Shown: positions 8,785 through 17,908 of the stretch, piece by piece
Layout: every line of letters begins with the position of its first letter
Numbering within the stretch: the stretch's first letter is position 1
Source: Flavobacterium sp. LC2016-01
Lineage (GTDB): Bacteria; Bacteroidota; Bacteroidia; Flavobacteriales; Flavobacteriaceae
DNA length: 64,000 nucleotides
NCBI RefSeq assembly: GCF_009711135.1
Contig: NZ_WMIC01000009.1
Location: forward strand, 124,001 to 188,000
Direction: 5' to 3'
Notes under the pieces: model-generated
Seen by the model: the letters and a program-made list of their open reading frames with translations, nothing else
Database searches by the model: none
What the model was told of the DNA's origin: nothing
Program-made: the position numbers and the translations under genes

Positions 8785-11229
8785 ATGAAAAAAATAACTT
8801 ACGTTCTTACTCTATTTTTTATTTTGATGATGTCTTTTAATGTGCATGCTCAAGATTTATTGAAATCTAAAGATTTAAGCACAGTAAAAGTTGATTATTT
8901 GTCAGATGATGATCTTGCAAAAATCAGTGCACAATTAAAAAGCAATAATGCAACGCTGGATCAGGTTGAGCCAATGGCTTTGTCAAAAGGAATGAGTCAG
9001 ATGGAGTTTAATAAATTAAGAGTCAAACTTACTGAATACGAAAAGAAACAGTCTAAAGATCCTGCTAAAAATCCTGACAAAGAGAGTAAAGAAAAAAAAA
9101 CAGAGAAAGATTCTGAATTTGGCAGAAAACAAGAAAAAATCAAAAATGATAAAGTTAAGGATTCTGTTAATGCTTTAATTTTCGGATCTGAATTATTTGA
9201 CAATCCGACTTTAAATTTTGAACCCGATTTAAAATTGGCAACTCCAATGAATTATGTTTTGGGCCCAGGTGACGAATTACAAGTAAGTGTTTATGGAGTT
9301 CAAGAGTATAATGCAAATATTCCGGTAAGTGTTGAAGGAAAAATAACAATAGATTATGTTGGACAAATTGCAGTGTCAGGAATGTCTATTGAAGCTGCGA
9401 CTCAAAAAATAAAAGCTGCAATTGCTCGCGTTTATAGTACGGTAAGATCTGGTCAATCTCAAGTTAGTGTCAGTTTAAGTCAAATTCGTACTATCAAAGT
9501 AACAATTGTTGGCGGAAAACAGCCTGGAAACTATTCTATATCATCTTTAGCAACAGTTTATAATGCATTGCATTTAGCTGGAGGACCAGGAAAAAATGGC
9601 AGTTATAGAAATATTGAATTAATTAGAAATAATAAAGTTTATCGAAATATTGACATCTATAGATTTTTAGTTAAAGGAGATCAATCTGATAATGTTAGTC
9701 TAAAAGACAATGATGTAATTCGAATTCCAGCTTACAGTCAAAGAGTGGTTGTAGAAGGAGAAGTAAAACGTCCAGGGATTTTTGAAATGAAAAAAGGAGA
9801 AAAATTCTCTGATTTATTAAATTTTGCTTCTGGATTTAATGAGTTTGCTTATACAGCATCTGTAAATGTTTTACAAAAAACAGGAAAAGAATTTAAAGTT
9901 CATGATATCAACGAAAGTGAATATAATACATATGTACCGCAGTCAGGAGATGTTTTTAAAATTACTAAAATTTTAAATCGTTTTGAAAACCGTATCAAAA
10001 TTGAAGGTGCTGTCTTTAGGCCAGATTATTATTCTTATAATGAAGGAATGCGAATTTCTGATCTTATAACTAGAGCTGAAGGACTTAAAGAAGATGCCTA
10101 CACAAAGAGAGCAAGAATCATTCGTTTAAAAACAGATTTAACTACTGAAATTGTAAATGTTGATTTAGCAAGTGCTTTATCAGGTGATTTAAATGCTGAC
10201 ATTGAATTAAAGAGAGAAGATATTGTAACGGTATATTCAATTTTAGATTTTAGAGAAGAGTATAAAGTTACTATTGATGGAGAAGTTAAAAATCCTGGAG
10301 AGTACGAATATTTTGAAAATCTTACATTAAACGATTTGGTTGTACAAGTTGGTGGATTAACAGGTTCAGCATCAAAAAGAGTTGAAATTGCAAGAATGGT
10401 GAAATCTGATGTAATAGACGATGCAGATCCAAAACGTGTTGAGTTGGTCGAACTTGAAATTACTGCAGATAATAACGAACAGGTTAAAAATTTCATTCTA
10501 AAACCTTTTGATGTTATTAATATCCGTAAAATGGCAGTTTATGAAAAGCCTCAAATGGTGACAGTGAGCGGAGCAGTTGGTTATCCAGGAAAATATGTTT
10601 TAGCCAATAAAAAAGAAACTGTTTATAATGTGGTTATGCGAGCTGGAGGATTAACTTCAATTGCAAACTTGGACGGGATGAAAATAAAAAGGCCAATTAA
10701 GCAAGAACAGATTGAGAAAATTGAAAGTGTTGATTTGAATCTGGCGAAAAATGATACTCTTAAAGAAAAACTTGCTAAAAAATTAAAGGAAGATTTAAAA
10801 TTTGCTACAATTCCGGTCAATTGGGAAAAAATAGTTAAAGATAAAAATCACTATTCAAATGTTACTTTATTTCCAGGTGATGAAATTGAAGTAGCTGTTT
10901 ATAATGAAGGTGTAAAAGTTACTGGAAATGTATTATTAACTTCTGAAATTCCATATAGAAGTGGAAAAGGGTTCAAATATTATATAAATGCTGTTGGAGG
11001 TGTTGACAATAAAGGATGGAAAAAGAAGGCATATATTATTTATCCTAATGGTAAGGCGTCTGTGACTCAGTCATTTCTGTTTTTTAGATCGTATCCCAAA
11101 GTTGAACCAGATTCGCAAATTGTAGTTCCTGAAAAGCCAGAAACTAAAAGAATGAGTACTGGAGAATGGGTTAGTATTGGTAGTGTGTTGACTAGTTTGG
11201 CTTTGTTAATTGTTACAGCTTTTAAATAA
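8785..11229 (+). CDS. Wza-like outer-membrane polysaccharide export protein with SLBB repeats
   Basis: The 814-residue protein begins with a signal peptide (residues 1-22, ending HAQ) and a charged Lys/Glu-rich linker (about 80-130). A polysaccharide-export domain follows (about 153-230, from VLGPGDELQVSVYG). I count six SLBB-like repeats (GxxxxPGxYxxxxxxTxxDLIxxAGG pattern), starting near 240, 330, 410, 495, 600 and 710. A hydrophobic C-terminal helix ends the protein (about 795-814). Proteins of this type form the outer-membrane and periplasmic channel for capsule or O-polysaccharide. It is much longer than E. coli Wza (about 380 residues), which is usual in Bacteroidota. The signal peptide has no lipobox cysteine. 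Confidence 0.92.
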   Translation: MKKITYVLTLFFILMMSFNVHAQDLLKSKDLSTVKVDYLSDDDLAKISAQLKSNNATLDQVEPMALSKGMSQMEFNKLRVKLTEYEKKQSKDPAKNPDKESKEKKTEKDSEFGRKQEKIKNDKVKDSVNALIFGSELFDNPTLNFEPDLKLATPMNYVLGPGDELQVSVYGVQEYNANIPVSVEGKITIDYVGQIAVSGMSIEAATQKIKAAIARVYSTVRSGQSQVSVSLSQIRTIKVTIVGGKQPGNYSISSLATVYNALHLAGGPGKNGSYRNIELIRNNKVYRNIDIYRFLVKGDQSDNVSLKDNDVIRIPAYSQRVVVEGEVKRPGIFEMKKGEKFSDLLNFASGFNEFAYTASVNVLQKTGKEFKVHDINESEYNTYVPQSGDVFKITKILNRFENRIKIEGAVFRPDYYSYNEGMRISDLITRAEGLKEDAYTKRARIIRLKTDLTTEIVNVDLASALSGDLNADIELKREDIVTVYSILDFREEYKVTIDGEVKNPGEYEYFENLTLNDLVVQVGGLTGSASKRVEIARMVKSDVIDDADPKRVELVELEITADNNEQVKNFILKPFDVINIRKMAVYEKPQMVTVSGAVGYPGKYVLANKKETVYNVVMRAGGLTSIANLDGMKIKRPIKQEQIEKIESVDLNLAKNDTLKEKLAKKLKEDLKFATIPVNWEKIVKDKNHYSNVTLFPGDEIEVAVYNEGVKVTGNVLLTSEIPYRSGKGFKYYINAVGGVDNKGWKKKAYIIYPNGKASVTQSFLFFRSYPKVEPDSQIVVPEKPETKRMSTGEWVSIGSVLTSLALLIVTAFK

Positions 11230-11235
11230 TTGTTG

Positions 11236-12309
11236 ATGGATAATAAAATTATTACAAATAATGAGATTTCGTTAAAAGATTTACTACTTAAGGGACAAGA
11301 GTGGTTTTCTTATTTACTTTCTCAGTGGAAACTTTTTTTATGTGTTGGAATAATTGGTGCATCATTAGGATTAACGTATTCGATATTAAAAAAGCCTGTG
11401 TATACTGCTACATTGTCTTTTGCATTAGAAGATGATAAGTCTAGTGGCGGCGGACTAGGTAGTGCATTAGGTTTGGCTAGTACATTAGGGTTAGATTTAG
11501 GCAGTGGTGGAGGAAGTATTTTTACAGGTTCAAATTTGACTGAATTATTTAAGTCCCGTACGATGGTAGAAAAAACTTTATTAAGTCCAGTAATTGTTAA
11601 TGGTAAGATAATTTCTTTAGCAGAAATGTATATTCAAGATAACGATTGGAGAGAAAAATGGAAGGATGAAGCAAAACTGAATAAAATTCAATTTTTGCCA
11701 AACGCAAATAGAAAATTATTTAGCAGAGTGCATGATAGTATATTAGGAGTAATTTATAAAAATTTGTCCAAAGAGTCTTTATCAGTTGCTCAGAAAGATA
11801 AAAAAATTTCAATAATTAGTATGGATGTTTCTTCAAAGAATGAATTGTTTTCACTTTATTTTTGTGAAGCACTTGCCAAACAAGTTGGGAATTTCTACGT
11901 TGCTACAAAAAGTAAAAAAGCTCGTATGAATATGGAAATTTTGCAAAAGCAAACAGATTCTATTCGTGCAGAATTAAATAGTGCTATTACCGGAGTAGCA
12001 GTGGCTAATGATAATACCTTTATGCTAAATCCAGCTCTTAATGTTCGTCGCGCCCCATCGGCAAGAAGACAAATAGATGTACAAGCAAATACAGCAATTT
12101 TAACAGAACTGGTTAAACAATCAGAATTAGCAAAAGTAACTTTGCGTAAAGAGACACCATTGATTCAAGTAATTGATAGGCCAATTCTACCATTAGCAAA
12201 AGAACGTTTTGGCAAATTAAAAGGAATTATAATGGGAGCTATTTTAGCTGGGTTTTTAACTACTCTATTTTTGATTTTTAAGAAAGTGGTTAAAGAAATT
12301 ATGAAATAA
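11236..12309 (+). CDS. Wzz-family chain-length determinant without kinase domain
   Basis: This inner-membrane protein of about 357 residues has two transmembrane helices, at about 31-51 and 328-350, flanking a periplasmic domain. A glycine/serine-rich insert (about 72-98) follows the first strand, and an alanine/arginine-rich helix lies near 260-300. This is the Wzz/FepE architecture without the cytoplasmic kinase carried by the Wzc homologue at 1-2106. TTG codons at 11230 and 11233 are in frame, but the ATG at 11236 is the preferred start. It lies 6 bases after the Wza-like gene, so the two are probably translated together and work as an export and length-control pair. Confidence 0.87.
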   Translation: MDNKIITNNEISLKDLLLKGQEWFSYLLSQWKLFLCVGIIGASLGLTYSILKKPVYTATLSFALEDDKSSGGGLGSALGLASTLGLDLGSGGGSIFTGSNLTELFKSRTMVEKTLLSPVIVNGKIISLAEMYIQDNDWREKWKDEAKLNKIQFLPNANRKLFSRVHDSILGVIYKNLSKESLSVAQKDKKISIISMDVSSKNELFSLYFCEALAKQVGNFYVATKSKKARMNMEILQKQTDSIRAELNSAITGVAVANDNTFMLNPALNVRRAPSARRQIDVQANTAILTELVKQSELAKVTLRKETPLIQVIDRPILPLAKERFGKLKGIIMGAILAGFLTTLFLIFKKVVKEIMK

Positions 12310-12330
12310 TTTTCTGATTGTAATAATAAA

Positions 12331-13359
12331 ATGAAAAATTACACCTTAAAAGTTCAAGAAGTTAGAAGAGAAACTGATGATACTGTTACTTTATGTTTTA
12401 AACAACCAGGATTAAAAAAAATTAAGTATTTAGCTGGTCAATATCTAACACTCCAATTTAGAATCAATGGACGAAGATATATCCGACCTTATTCGTTTTC
12501 CTCTACTCCTTTAGTAGACTCATCGCTTGATGTAACTGTTAAACGCGTACCCAAAGGTATTGTATCTAACTATATCAATGATTATGTAAAAGTTGACGAT
12601 GTGATTGAAGTGCAAGAGCCATTAGGTGAGTTTACATTTGAATCAGATGAAAAGTTAAAATCAGTTGTTTTTTGGGGAGTAGGAAGTGGTATAACACCTT
12701 TGTTTTCAATGATTAAGTATTTGTTAGCTTTTGATTCTTTAATAAAAATTCATCTAGTCTATGGTAATAAATCTAAACATTCAGTAATTTTTCATGATGG
12801 ATTAGAGAAACTTAGAGCTGCCTATTCAGACCGTTTTAAGATATATTATTTTTACTCAAAAGAAGATTTTTTTGATGATGAATCTCATAATTTTAAAGGA
12901 AGAATTAATTCAGATTTTGTGAGTAACTTAATTAAAAAAATTGATCAGCCTACAAGACATTATATTTGTGGACCTATTGGATTAAAAAATACAATTAAGG
13001 AATCATTGTTGTCTTTAATAGGAAATTTGGATAATTTTTTTTCTGAAGATTTTGAAATTGTTAAAAATCCTGAAGATTTTAAAAATATATTTAATCAAGA
13101 TATTATATTAAATTTTCAAGGAAATGAAAATAAAATTACCATAAAGAAAGGAAATTCGATATTAGAGGATGCATTGGAAATGGGTTTAGAATTACCTTAT
13201 TCATGTCAAACGGGAAATTGCAGTACTTGTAAAGCAACTATTAAATCAGGAGAAATTAAAATGATTGGTTTAAGTAAACCGAGAACGGACTTAAATGAAA
13301 ATGAATATTTATTATGTTGTAGTTACCCCATGACAAATAATGTTTATGTTGAGATATAA
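12331..13359 (+). CDS. CDP-6-deoxy-3,4-glucoseen reductase-like NAD(P)H/FAD reductase with C-terminal ferredoxin domain (E3-like)
   Basis: The 342-residue protein has an FAD-binding barrel (RPYSFSS, Arg52-Ser55), a nicotinamide domain (GSGITPLF, about 118-125; CGPIGLK, about 213) and a C-terminal plant-type [2Fe-2S] ferredoxin. The ferredoxin has Cys292-x4-Cys297-x2-Cys300 and a fourth cysteine at 329 or 330. It would pass electrons from NAD(P)H to the E1 dehydratase (RfbH, 17909), as AscD/RfbI (E3) does in 3,6-dideoxyhexose synthesis. In AscD/RfbI the ferredoxin comes first; here it comes last, as in PaaE-type reductases. The role is inferred from the neighbouring RfbF, RfbG and RfbH genes. 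Confidence 0.85.
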   Translation: MKNYTLKVQEVRRETDDTVTLCFKQPGLKKIKYLAGQYLTLQFRINGRRYIRPYSFSSTPLVDSSLDVTVKRVPKGIVSNYINDYVKVDDVIEVQEPLGEFTFESDEKLKSVVFWGVGSGITPLFSMIKYLLAFDSLIKIHLVYGNKSKHSVIFHDGLEKLRAAYSDRFKIYYFYSKEDFFDDESHNFKGRINSDFVSNLIKKIDQPTRHYICGPIGLKNTIKESLLSLIGNLDNFFSEDFEIVKNPEDFKNIFNQDIILNFQGNENKITIKKGNSILEDALEMGLELPYSCQTGNCSTCKATIKSGEIKMIGLSKPRTDLNENEYLLCCSYPMTNNVYVEI

Positions 13360-13388
13360 AAAACAATAATCATAGATAAAATATAATA

Positions 13389-14165
13389 ATGAAAGTAGTA
13401 ATTTTTGCAGGTGGTTTTGGAACACGACTTATGGAAGAAACCGAAGCTAGACCAAAGCCGATGGTAGAGATTGGTGGAAAACCTATATTGTGGCATATAT
13501 TAAAAATGTATGAGCAACATGGTTACAATGAATTTGTTATTTGTTTAGGATATAAAGCGACTTTTATTAAGGAATATTTTTATAATTATTATTTGCATAA
13601 TTCGGATGTAACAATCGAATTAGCCAATAATAATATTAATGTTCATTATTCAGAAACAGAATCTTTCAAAGTGACATTGATAGATACTGGTTTGCATACA
13701 AATACAGCAGGAAGATTGAAACGTATTCAGAAATATGTTAAAGATGAGACTTTTATGCTAACATATGGTGATGGTGTTGCGGATGTGGATTTATCTCAAT
13801 TGCTTAAATTTCATAAATCACACGGTAGATTAGCAACTTTAACAAGTGTTCAGGTACCTGGACGTTTTGGAAATTTAGAAATTGGAAACGAAGGCGAGGT
13901 TGATAGTTTTATTGAAAAACCAGCTGGTGATGGAATGTGGATCAATGGTGGTTTTTTTGTTTTAGAACCAGGGATTTTTAAGTATCTTGAAAATGATGTT
14001 GACGACATTCAATGGGAAAAGGAGCCTTTGGGAGCTATTGCTAAAGATCAACAATTGGCTGCTTACAAGCACACTGGATTTTGGAAATGTATGGATGCTC
14101 TTAGAGATAGAGTGGAATTGGAAGCAATGTGGAATTCTGGAAATGCAAAATGGAAAACATGGTAG
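13389..14165 (+). CDS. rfbF: Glucose-1-phosphate cytidylyltransferase
   Basis: A 258-residue nucleotidyltransferase that makes CDP-glucose from CTP and glucose-1-phosphate, the first step of CDP-3,6-dideoxyhexose synthesis. It has AGGFGTRLMEETEARPKPM at residues 7-25, LTYGDGVADVD near 122-132, and the family's ending with WKCMDALRDRVELE and NAKWKTW. The length equals that of Yersinia and Salmonella RfbF/AscA (about 257). The next gene overlaps its stop codon by 7 bases, which suggests translational coupling. Confidence 0.96.
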   Translation: MKVVIFAGGFGTRLMEETEARPKPMVEIGGKPILWHILKMYEQHGYNEFVICLGYKATFIKEYFYNYYLHNSDVTIELANNNINVHYSETESFKVTLIDTGLHTNTAGRLKRIQKYVKDETFMLTYGDGVADVDLSQLLKFHKSHGRLATLTSVQVPGRFGNLEIGNEGEVDSFIEKPAGDGMWINGGFFVLEPGIFKYLENDVDDIQWEKEPLGAIAKDQQLAAYKHTGFWKCMDALRDRVELEAMWNSGNAKWKTW

Positions 14166-15250
14166 TTTCATTATTTGAAAAATTAAAGGCATCCTATGAT
14201 GGTAAAAAGATCTTTTTGACAGGTCATACTGGTTTCAAAGGTGCTTGGATGTTAAAAACTTTGTCTTTATTAGGAGCTGAAGTAAAAGGCTATGCCCTTG
14301 AACCTCAAACCAAAGATGATTTGTTTTGTCTTATAGATGGAGATAATATATGTGATTCTGTAATTGCTGATTTAAGAGATAAAAAGCGTTTAGAAAAAGA
14401 GATCATAGACTTTCAACCTGATTATGTTTTTCATCTTGCAGCACAGCCATTAGTTCGTTTGTCGTATGATATACCTGCAGAAACTTTTGAGGTTAATGTT
14501 ATTGGTACAGCTAATGTTTTAGATGCAGTTCGCTTGTTAGAAAAAAAATGTGATGTGATACTAATAACAACCGATAAAGTTTATCATAATAACGAATGGA
14601 TATATCCTTATCGCGAAAATGATAGATTAGGAGGTTATGATCCCTATAGTGCAAGTAAGGCTTGCGCAGAATTGGTTATAGATTCTTATAGAAATTCTTT
14701 TTTTAATATTAAATCTTATGATTTTCATAAAAAAGCGATTGCTGTTGGAAGAGCAGGGAATGTTATTGGAGGAGGAGATTGGTCAAAGGATCGTTTGATT
14801 CCTGATATAGCAAAAGCTTTTGCAGATAATAAAGCTGTAATTATAAGAAATCCCAAATCAGTCAGACCATGGCAACATGTTTTAGAACCAGTGATGGGAT
14901 ATTTATTATTAGGAGCTAGTTTATCTACAGATCCACTACAATTTAGTCAAGCGTATAATTTTGGACCGCATTTATCTGATGCTCTTCCAGTAGAAGAGAT
15001 GTTAAAGTTAGCTATTCAAAGTTGGGGTAAAGGAGAATATAAGGTGGAAATAGAAGAAAATCAGCCTCATGAAGCCGGATTGTTGAAACTTGATATTAGT
15101 AAAGTTATAAATGAATTAAAATGGGCACCAAAATTGAATGCTACTAAAGCTGTTAGTATGACGATGGATTGGTACAATCAATTTGTTACTAAAAAAGAAA
15201 ATATTAATTTATTTACAGAAACTCAAGTTAAATTATTTCTAAATGCGTAA
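14159..15250 (+). CDS. rfbG: CDP-glucose 4,6-dehydratase
   Basis: This extended SDR of about 363 residues converts CDP-glucose to CDP-4-keto-6-deoxyglucose. The Rossmann motif TGHTGFKGAW is at 21-30, TTDKVY near 140, and YDPYSASKACAE gives the YxxxK pair near 162-166. The segment VRPWQHVLEP is specific to the RfbG family. Upstream in-frame ATGs at 14129 and 14150 would reach deep into rfbF. The ATG at 14159 gives the usual N-terminus and a 7-base overlap, so I chose it. The identification is secure. Confidence 0.95.
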   Translation: MVVSLFEKLKASYDGKKIFLTGHTGFKGAWMLKTLSLLGAEVKGYALEPQTKDDLFCLIDGDNICDSVIADLRDKKRLEKEIIDFQPDYVFHLAAQPLVRLSYDIPAETFEVNVIGTANVLDAVRLLEKKCDVILITTDKVYHNNEWIYPYRENDRLGGYDPYSASKACAELVIDSYRNSFFNIKSYDFHKKAIAVGRAGNVIGGGDWSKDRLIPDIAKAFADNKAVIIRNPKSVRPWQHVLEPVMGYLLLGASLSTDPLQFSQAYNFGPHLSDALPVEEMLKLAIQSWGKGEYKVEIEENQPHEAGLLKLDISKVINELKWAPKLNATKAVSMTMDWYNQFVTKKENINLFTETQVKLFLNA

Positions 15251-16151
15251 TATCTTAATTACAGGAATTACGGGCTTTTTGGGTTCTCATATTGCTGAAA
15301 GTTTAATTGCTAATAATATTAATGTAATTGGATTAAAGCGTGAAAGTTCTAATTTATGGAGGTGTGAAGAATTTAAAGATAGAGTAGTTTGGGTAGATAT
15401 TCCTGATAATGGATCACTAGAAATTCTAAACAATTATTCTTTTGATACAATTATCCATGCCGCATGGATTGGTGTTGAATCAAAGGATAGAGATAATTGG
15501 ATTGAACAAATTAAAAATGTTACTTTTTTTGTTGAATTATTAGAAGTTGCTAAAATTTTACAAGTAAAAAAAATAATATTTTTAGGTTCACAAGCTGAAT
15601 ATGGTATTATAAATAGTAAAATATCTGAAGATTATGAATCAAATGCTTTAAACGCATATGCAGCTACTAAATTAGCTTGTTTGGAAATTTTAAAAAGTTT
15701 TTCGCGTATAAATAATATAAATTGGGTCTGGCTTAGATTATTTTCGGTATTTGGCGAAAAGGAAAATTCAAATTGGTTAATCCCATCTTTAGTAAACTCA
15801 ATGTTAAATAAAAATGAGATGGATTTTACTTTAGGAGAGCAGAAATATGCTTATCTATATGTAAAAGATTTTACTGAAATAATGAAAGAAATTGTTCAAA
15901 AAGATTTGAATTCTGGCGTTTATAATATTTCCTCCAATGAAATTAGAACCATAAGATCTCTTATTGAAGATATAAAAAACATCGTTAATCCAGAATTTAG
16001 TTTAAATTTTGGAGCTTTAAGTTATAGACCTGGACAATCAATGCATATGGAAGGTGATATGTCAAAATTGAGCACCCAAATTGGAAAAATTCAATTTTCT
16101 AGTTATAATATTGCTTTGCAAAATACTTTAAATTATTATTTAAAAAAATAA
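15243..16151 (+). CDS. NAD-dependent sugar ketoreductase/epimerase (SDR), YerF-like candidate
   Basis: This 302-residue extended SDR has TGITGFLGSH at 7-16, a serine in FLGSQAEYG near 117 and the YxxxK pair in NAYAATK near 139. It overlaps rfbG by 8 bases and lies 4 bases before the YerE-like TPP enzyme. In Yersinia pseudotuberculosis O:VI, YerF reduces the side-chain ketone made by YerE to finish CDP-yersiniose A, and this SDR is in the right place for that step. A ring C-4 reductase such as RfbJ or RfbS (abequose, paratose) has a similar fold and is the main alternative. The family is secure; the substrate is inferred. Confidence 0.72.
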   Translation: MRNILITGITGFLGSHIAESLIANNINVIGLKRESSNLWRCEEFKDRVVWVDIPDNGSLEILNNYSFDTIIHAAWIGVESKDRDNWIEQIKNVTFFVELLEVAKILQVKKIIFLGSQAEYGIINSKISEDYESNALNAYAATKLACLEILKSFSRINNINWVWLRLFSVFGEKENSNWLIPSLVNSMLNKNEMDFTLGEQKYAYLYVKDFTEIMKEIVQKDLNSGVYNISSNEIRTIRSLIEDIKNIVNPEFSLNFGALSYRPGQSMHMEGDMSKLSTQIGKIQFSSYNIALQNTLNYYLKK

Positions 16152-16155
16152 AATT

Positions 16156-17874
16156 ATGAAAGCATCTGACTTTATTGCAGAGTTTTTAGAAAAAAAAGGA
16201 ATTAAAAGTGTTTTTGAATTATCAGGCGGAATGATAACTCATATTCTAGACTCTTTAAATCAAAAAACAAGTATCAATATCATTACAATGCATCATGAAC
16301 AAGCTGCCGCATTTGCTGCAGAGGGGTATGCTAGAATCACTGGTTTGCCTGGTATTGCTCTAGCAACGTCAGGACCTGGTGCAACTAATTTATTGACTGG
16401 AATAGGAAGTTGTTTTTTTGACTCAACTCCTGCAGTTTTTATAACAGGCCAAGTAAATAGACATGAATTAAAAGGTGATAGAGAGATCAGACAATTAGGT
16501 TTTCAAGAAACAGATATTTTTTCTATGGCCAAACCTATTACTAAGGCTTGTTTCCATGTAAATGATCCTAATGATATTCCAGCTATTTTTGAAAATGCTT
16601 TTAAGATTGCTTTAGAAGGTAGACCTGGTCCAGTTCTTATTGATATTCCGATGGATGTCCAACGTACTCAAATTGAGAATACGATTATTGGTACTGAACC
16701 TTTGGAATTTTCAAAGATAGATTCTAATATTTTTAAAAGTTTAATAGAAGATATTAATAAGGCTAAAAAGCCTTTGATATTATCTGGACGAGGAATTAAA
16801 GCAAGTAAGAGTCAAGAATTATTTGACGAATTTATTTTAAAAACCCAAATACCAGTGATTACGACCCTTTTAGGTTTAGATACTATTCAATATGACAATT
16901 CTCAACGAGTGGGATTTATTGGAAGTTACGGTAATAGATGGGCAAATATTGCATTTGGAGAATGTGATTTATTAATTGTTTTAGGGAGTCGTCTCGATAT
17001 TAGGCAGACAGGAGCTGATGCTAAATTTATTGAGAATAGAAAAATTTATCATATTGATTGTGAAAAAGGAGAAATTAATAATCGTGTTAAAGGCTGTGAG
17101 GCTATTGTAACAGATTTAAAATCCTTTTTTAATGAATTTAAGATACATACCATTAATAGTTCTTTTATTTTAAACCAAGAATGGCTCAATCACATTAATG
17201 ACCTGAGGAAAACTTGGCCAGATATAAAAGAATTAGATCCAAAAGGCATAAACCCAAATGTTTTTATGCATTTGCTTTCTAGCAAATCTAAAAAAGCAAA
17301 GTCATATTTGGCAGATGTTGGAAGTCACCAAATGTGGGCCGCACAATCTTTAGAACTTTATAAGGATCAACATTTTTTGACTTCTGGAGGAATGGGAGCT
17401 ATGGGATTTTCATTGCCAGCTGGTATTGGAGCAAGCATTGCTTTAAATAAAGAGCCAGTTGTTGTTTTAGTAGGCGATGGGTGTATGCAGATTAATATTC
17501 AAGAATTGCAAACTATTGTTAGGAATAAATTGCCTTTAAAAATTGTTGTTTTGAATAATAAGACTTTAGGCATGATTAGGCAATTTCAAGATAGTTATTT
17601 TGAATCTCGTTATCAGTCTACCTATTGGGGATATGACGCTCCTGATTTTGCTAAAGTTGCTATAGCTTATGGAATAGATGCAAAAACAATTGAAAATCCA
17701 ATTGAAATTGAGGATGCTATAGATTGGTTTTGGAATAGTGAAAATGCAGATAAACCACAATTATTGCAAGTCATGATTGATCCTCATACTAATACTTATC
17801 CGAAAATTGCTTTTGGCAGACCAATTACTGAAATGGAACCATTTGCTAAACCAATAGCAATGGAAGCCACTTAA
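16156..17874 (+). CDS. Thiamine-diphosphate-dependent enzyme, YerE-like (acetolactate synthase fold)
   Basis: The 572-residue protein has the three-domain acetolactate synthase fold. Glu48 in MHHEQAAAFAAEGYAR would activate the ThDP. SGPGATNLLTGIGSCFFDSTPAVFITGQ lies near 75-102. The ThDP/Mg motif starts GDG at 440-442 and ends in LNN about 26 residues later. Lying among CDP-dideoxyhexose genes, it matches YerE, which adds a two-carbon unit from pyruvate to C-4 of CDP-3,6-dideoxy-4-keto-glucose to create the branched sugar yersiniose. A housekeeping IlvB is unlikely here, because no IlvN small subunit or other ilv gene is nearby. The substrate is inferred from context. Confidence 0.8.
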   Translation: MKASDFIAEFLEKKGIKSVFELSGGMITHILDSLNQKTSINIITMHHEQAAAFAAEGYARITGLPGIALATSGPGATNLLTGIGSCFFDSTPAVFITGQVNRHELKGDREIRQLGFQETDIFSMAKPITKACFHVNDPNDIPAIFENAFKIALEGRPGPVLIDIPMDVQRTQIENTIIGTEPLEFSKIDSNIFKSLIEDINKAKKPLILSGRGIKASKSQELFDEFILKTQIPVITTLLGLDTIQYDNSQRVGFIGSYGNRWANIAFGECDLLIVLGSRLDIRQTGADAKFIENRKIYHIDCEKGEINNRVKGCEAIVTDLKSFFNEFKIHTINSSFILNQEWLNHINDLRKTWPDIKELDPKGINPNVFMHLLSSKSKKAKSYLADVGSHQMWAAQSLELYKDQHFLTSGGMGAMGFSLPAGIGASIALNKEPVVVLVGDGCMQINIQELQTIVRNKLPLKIVVLNNKTLGMIRQFQDSYFESRYQSTYWGYDAPDFAKVAIAYGIDAKTIENPIEIEDAIDWFWNSENADKPQLLQVMIDPHTNTYPKIAFGRPITEMEPFAKPIAMEAT

Positions 17875-17908
17875 TATTAATTAAAATTATTGTTAAAGAT
17901 AGACTTAT

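Noticed and set aside
10098..10496. Reverse-strand open frame of 132 codons inside the Wza-like gene, and similar reverse-strand frames elsewhere
   Set aside because: They lie fully within well-supported + strand genes, show no domain-like composition and have no separate start context; they are shadows of AT-rich coding sequence.
16156..17874. Housekeeping acetolactate synthase (ilvB) as the identity of the ThDP enzyme
   Set aside because: No ilvN, ilvC or ilvD lies nearby, and the gene is sandwiched between the SDR and rfbH of a CDP-dideoxysugar set, where a YerE-like role fits better.
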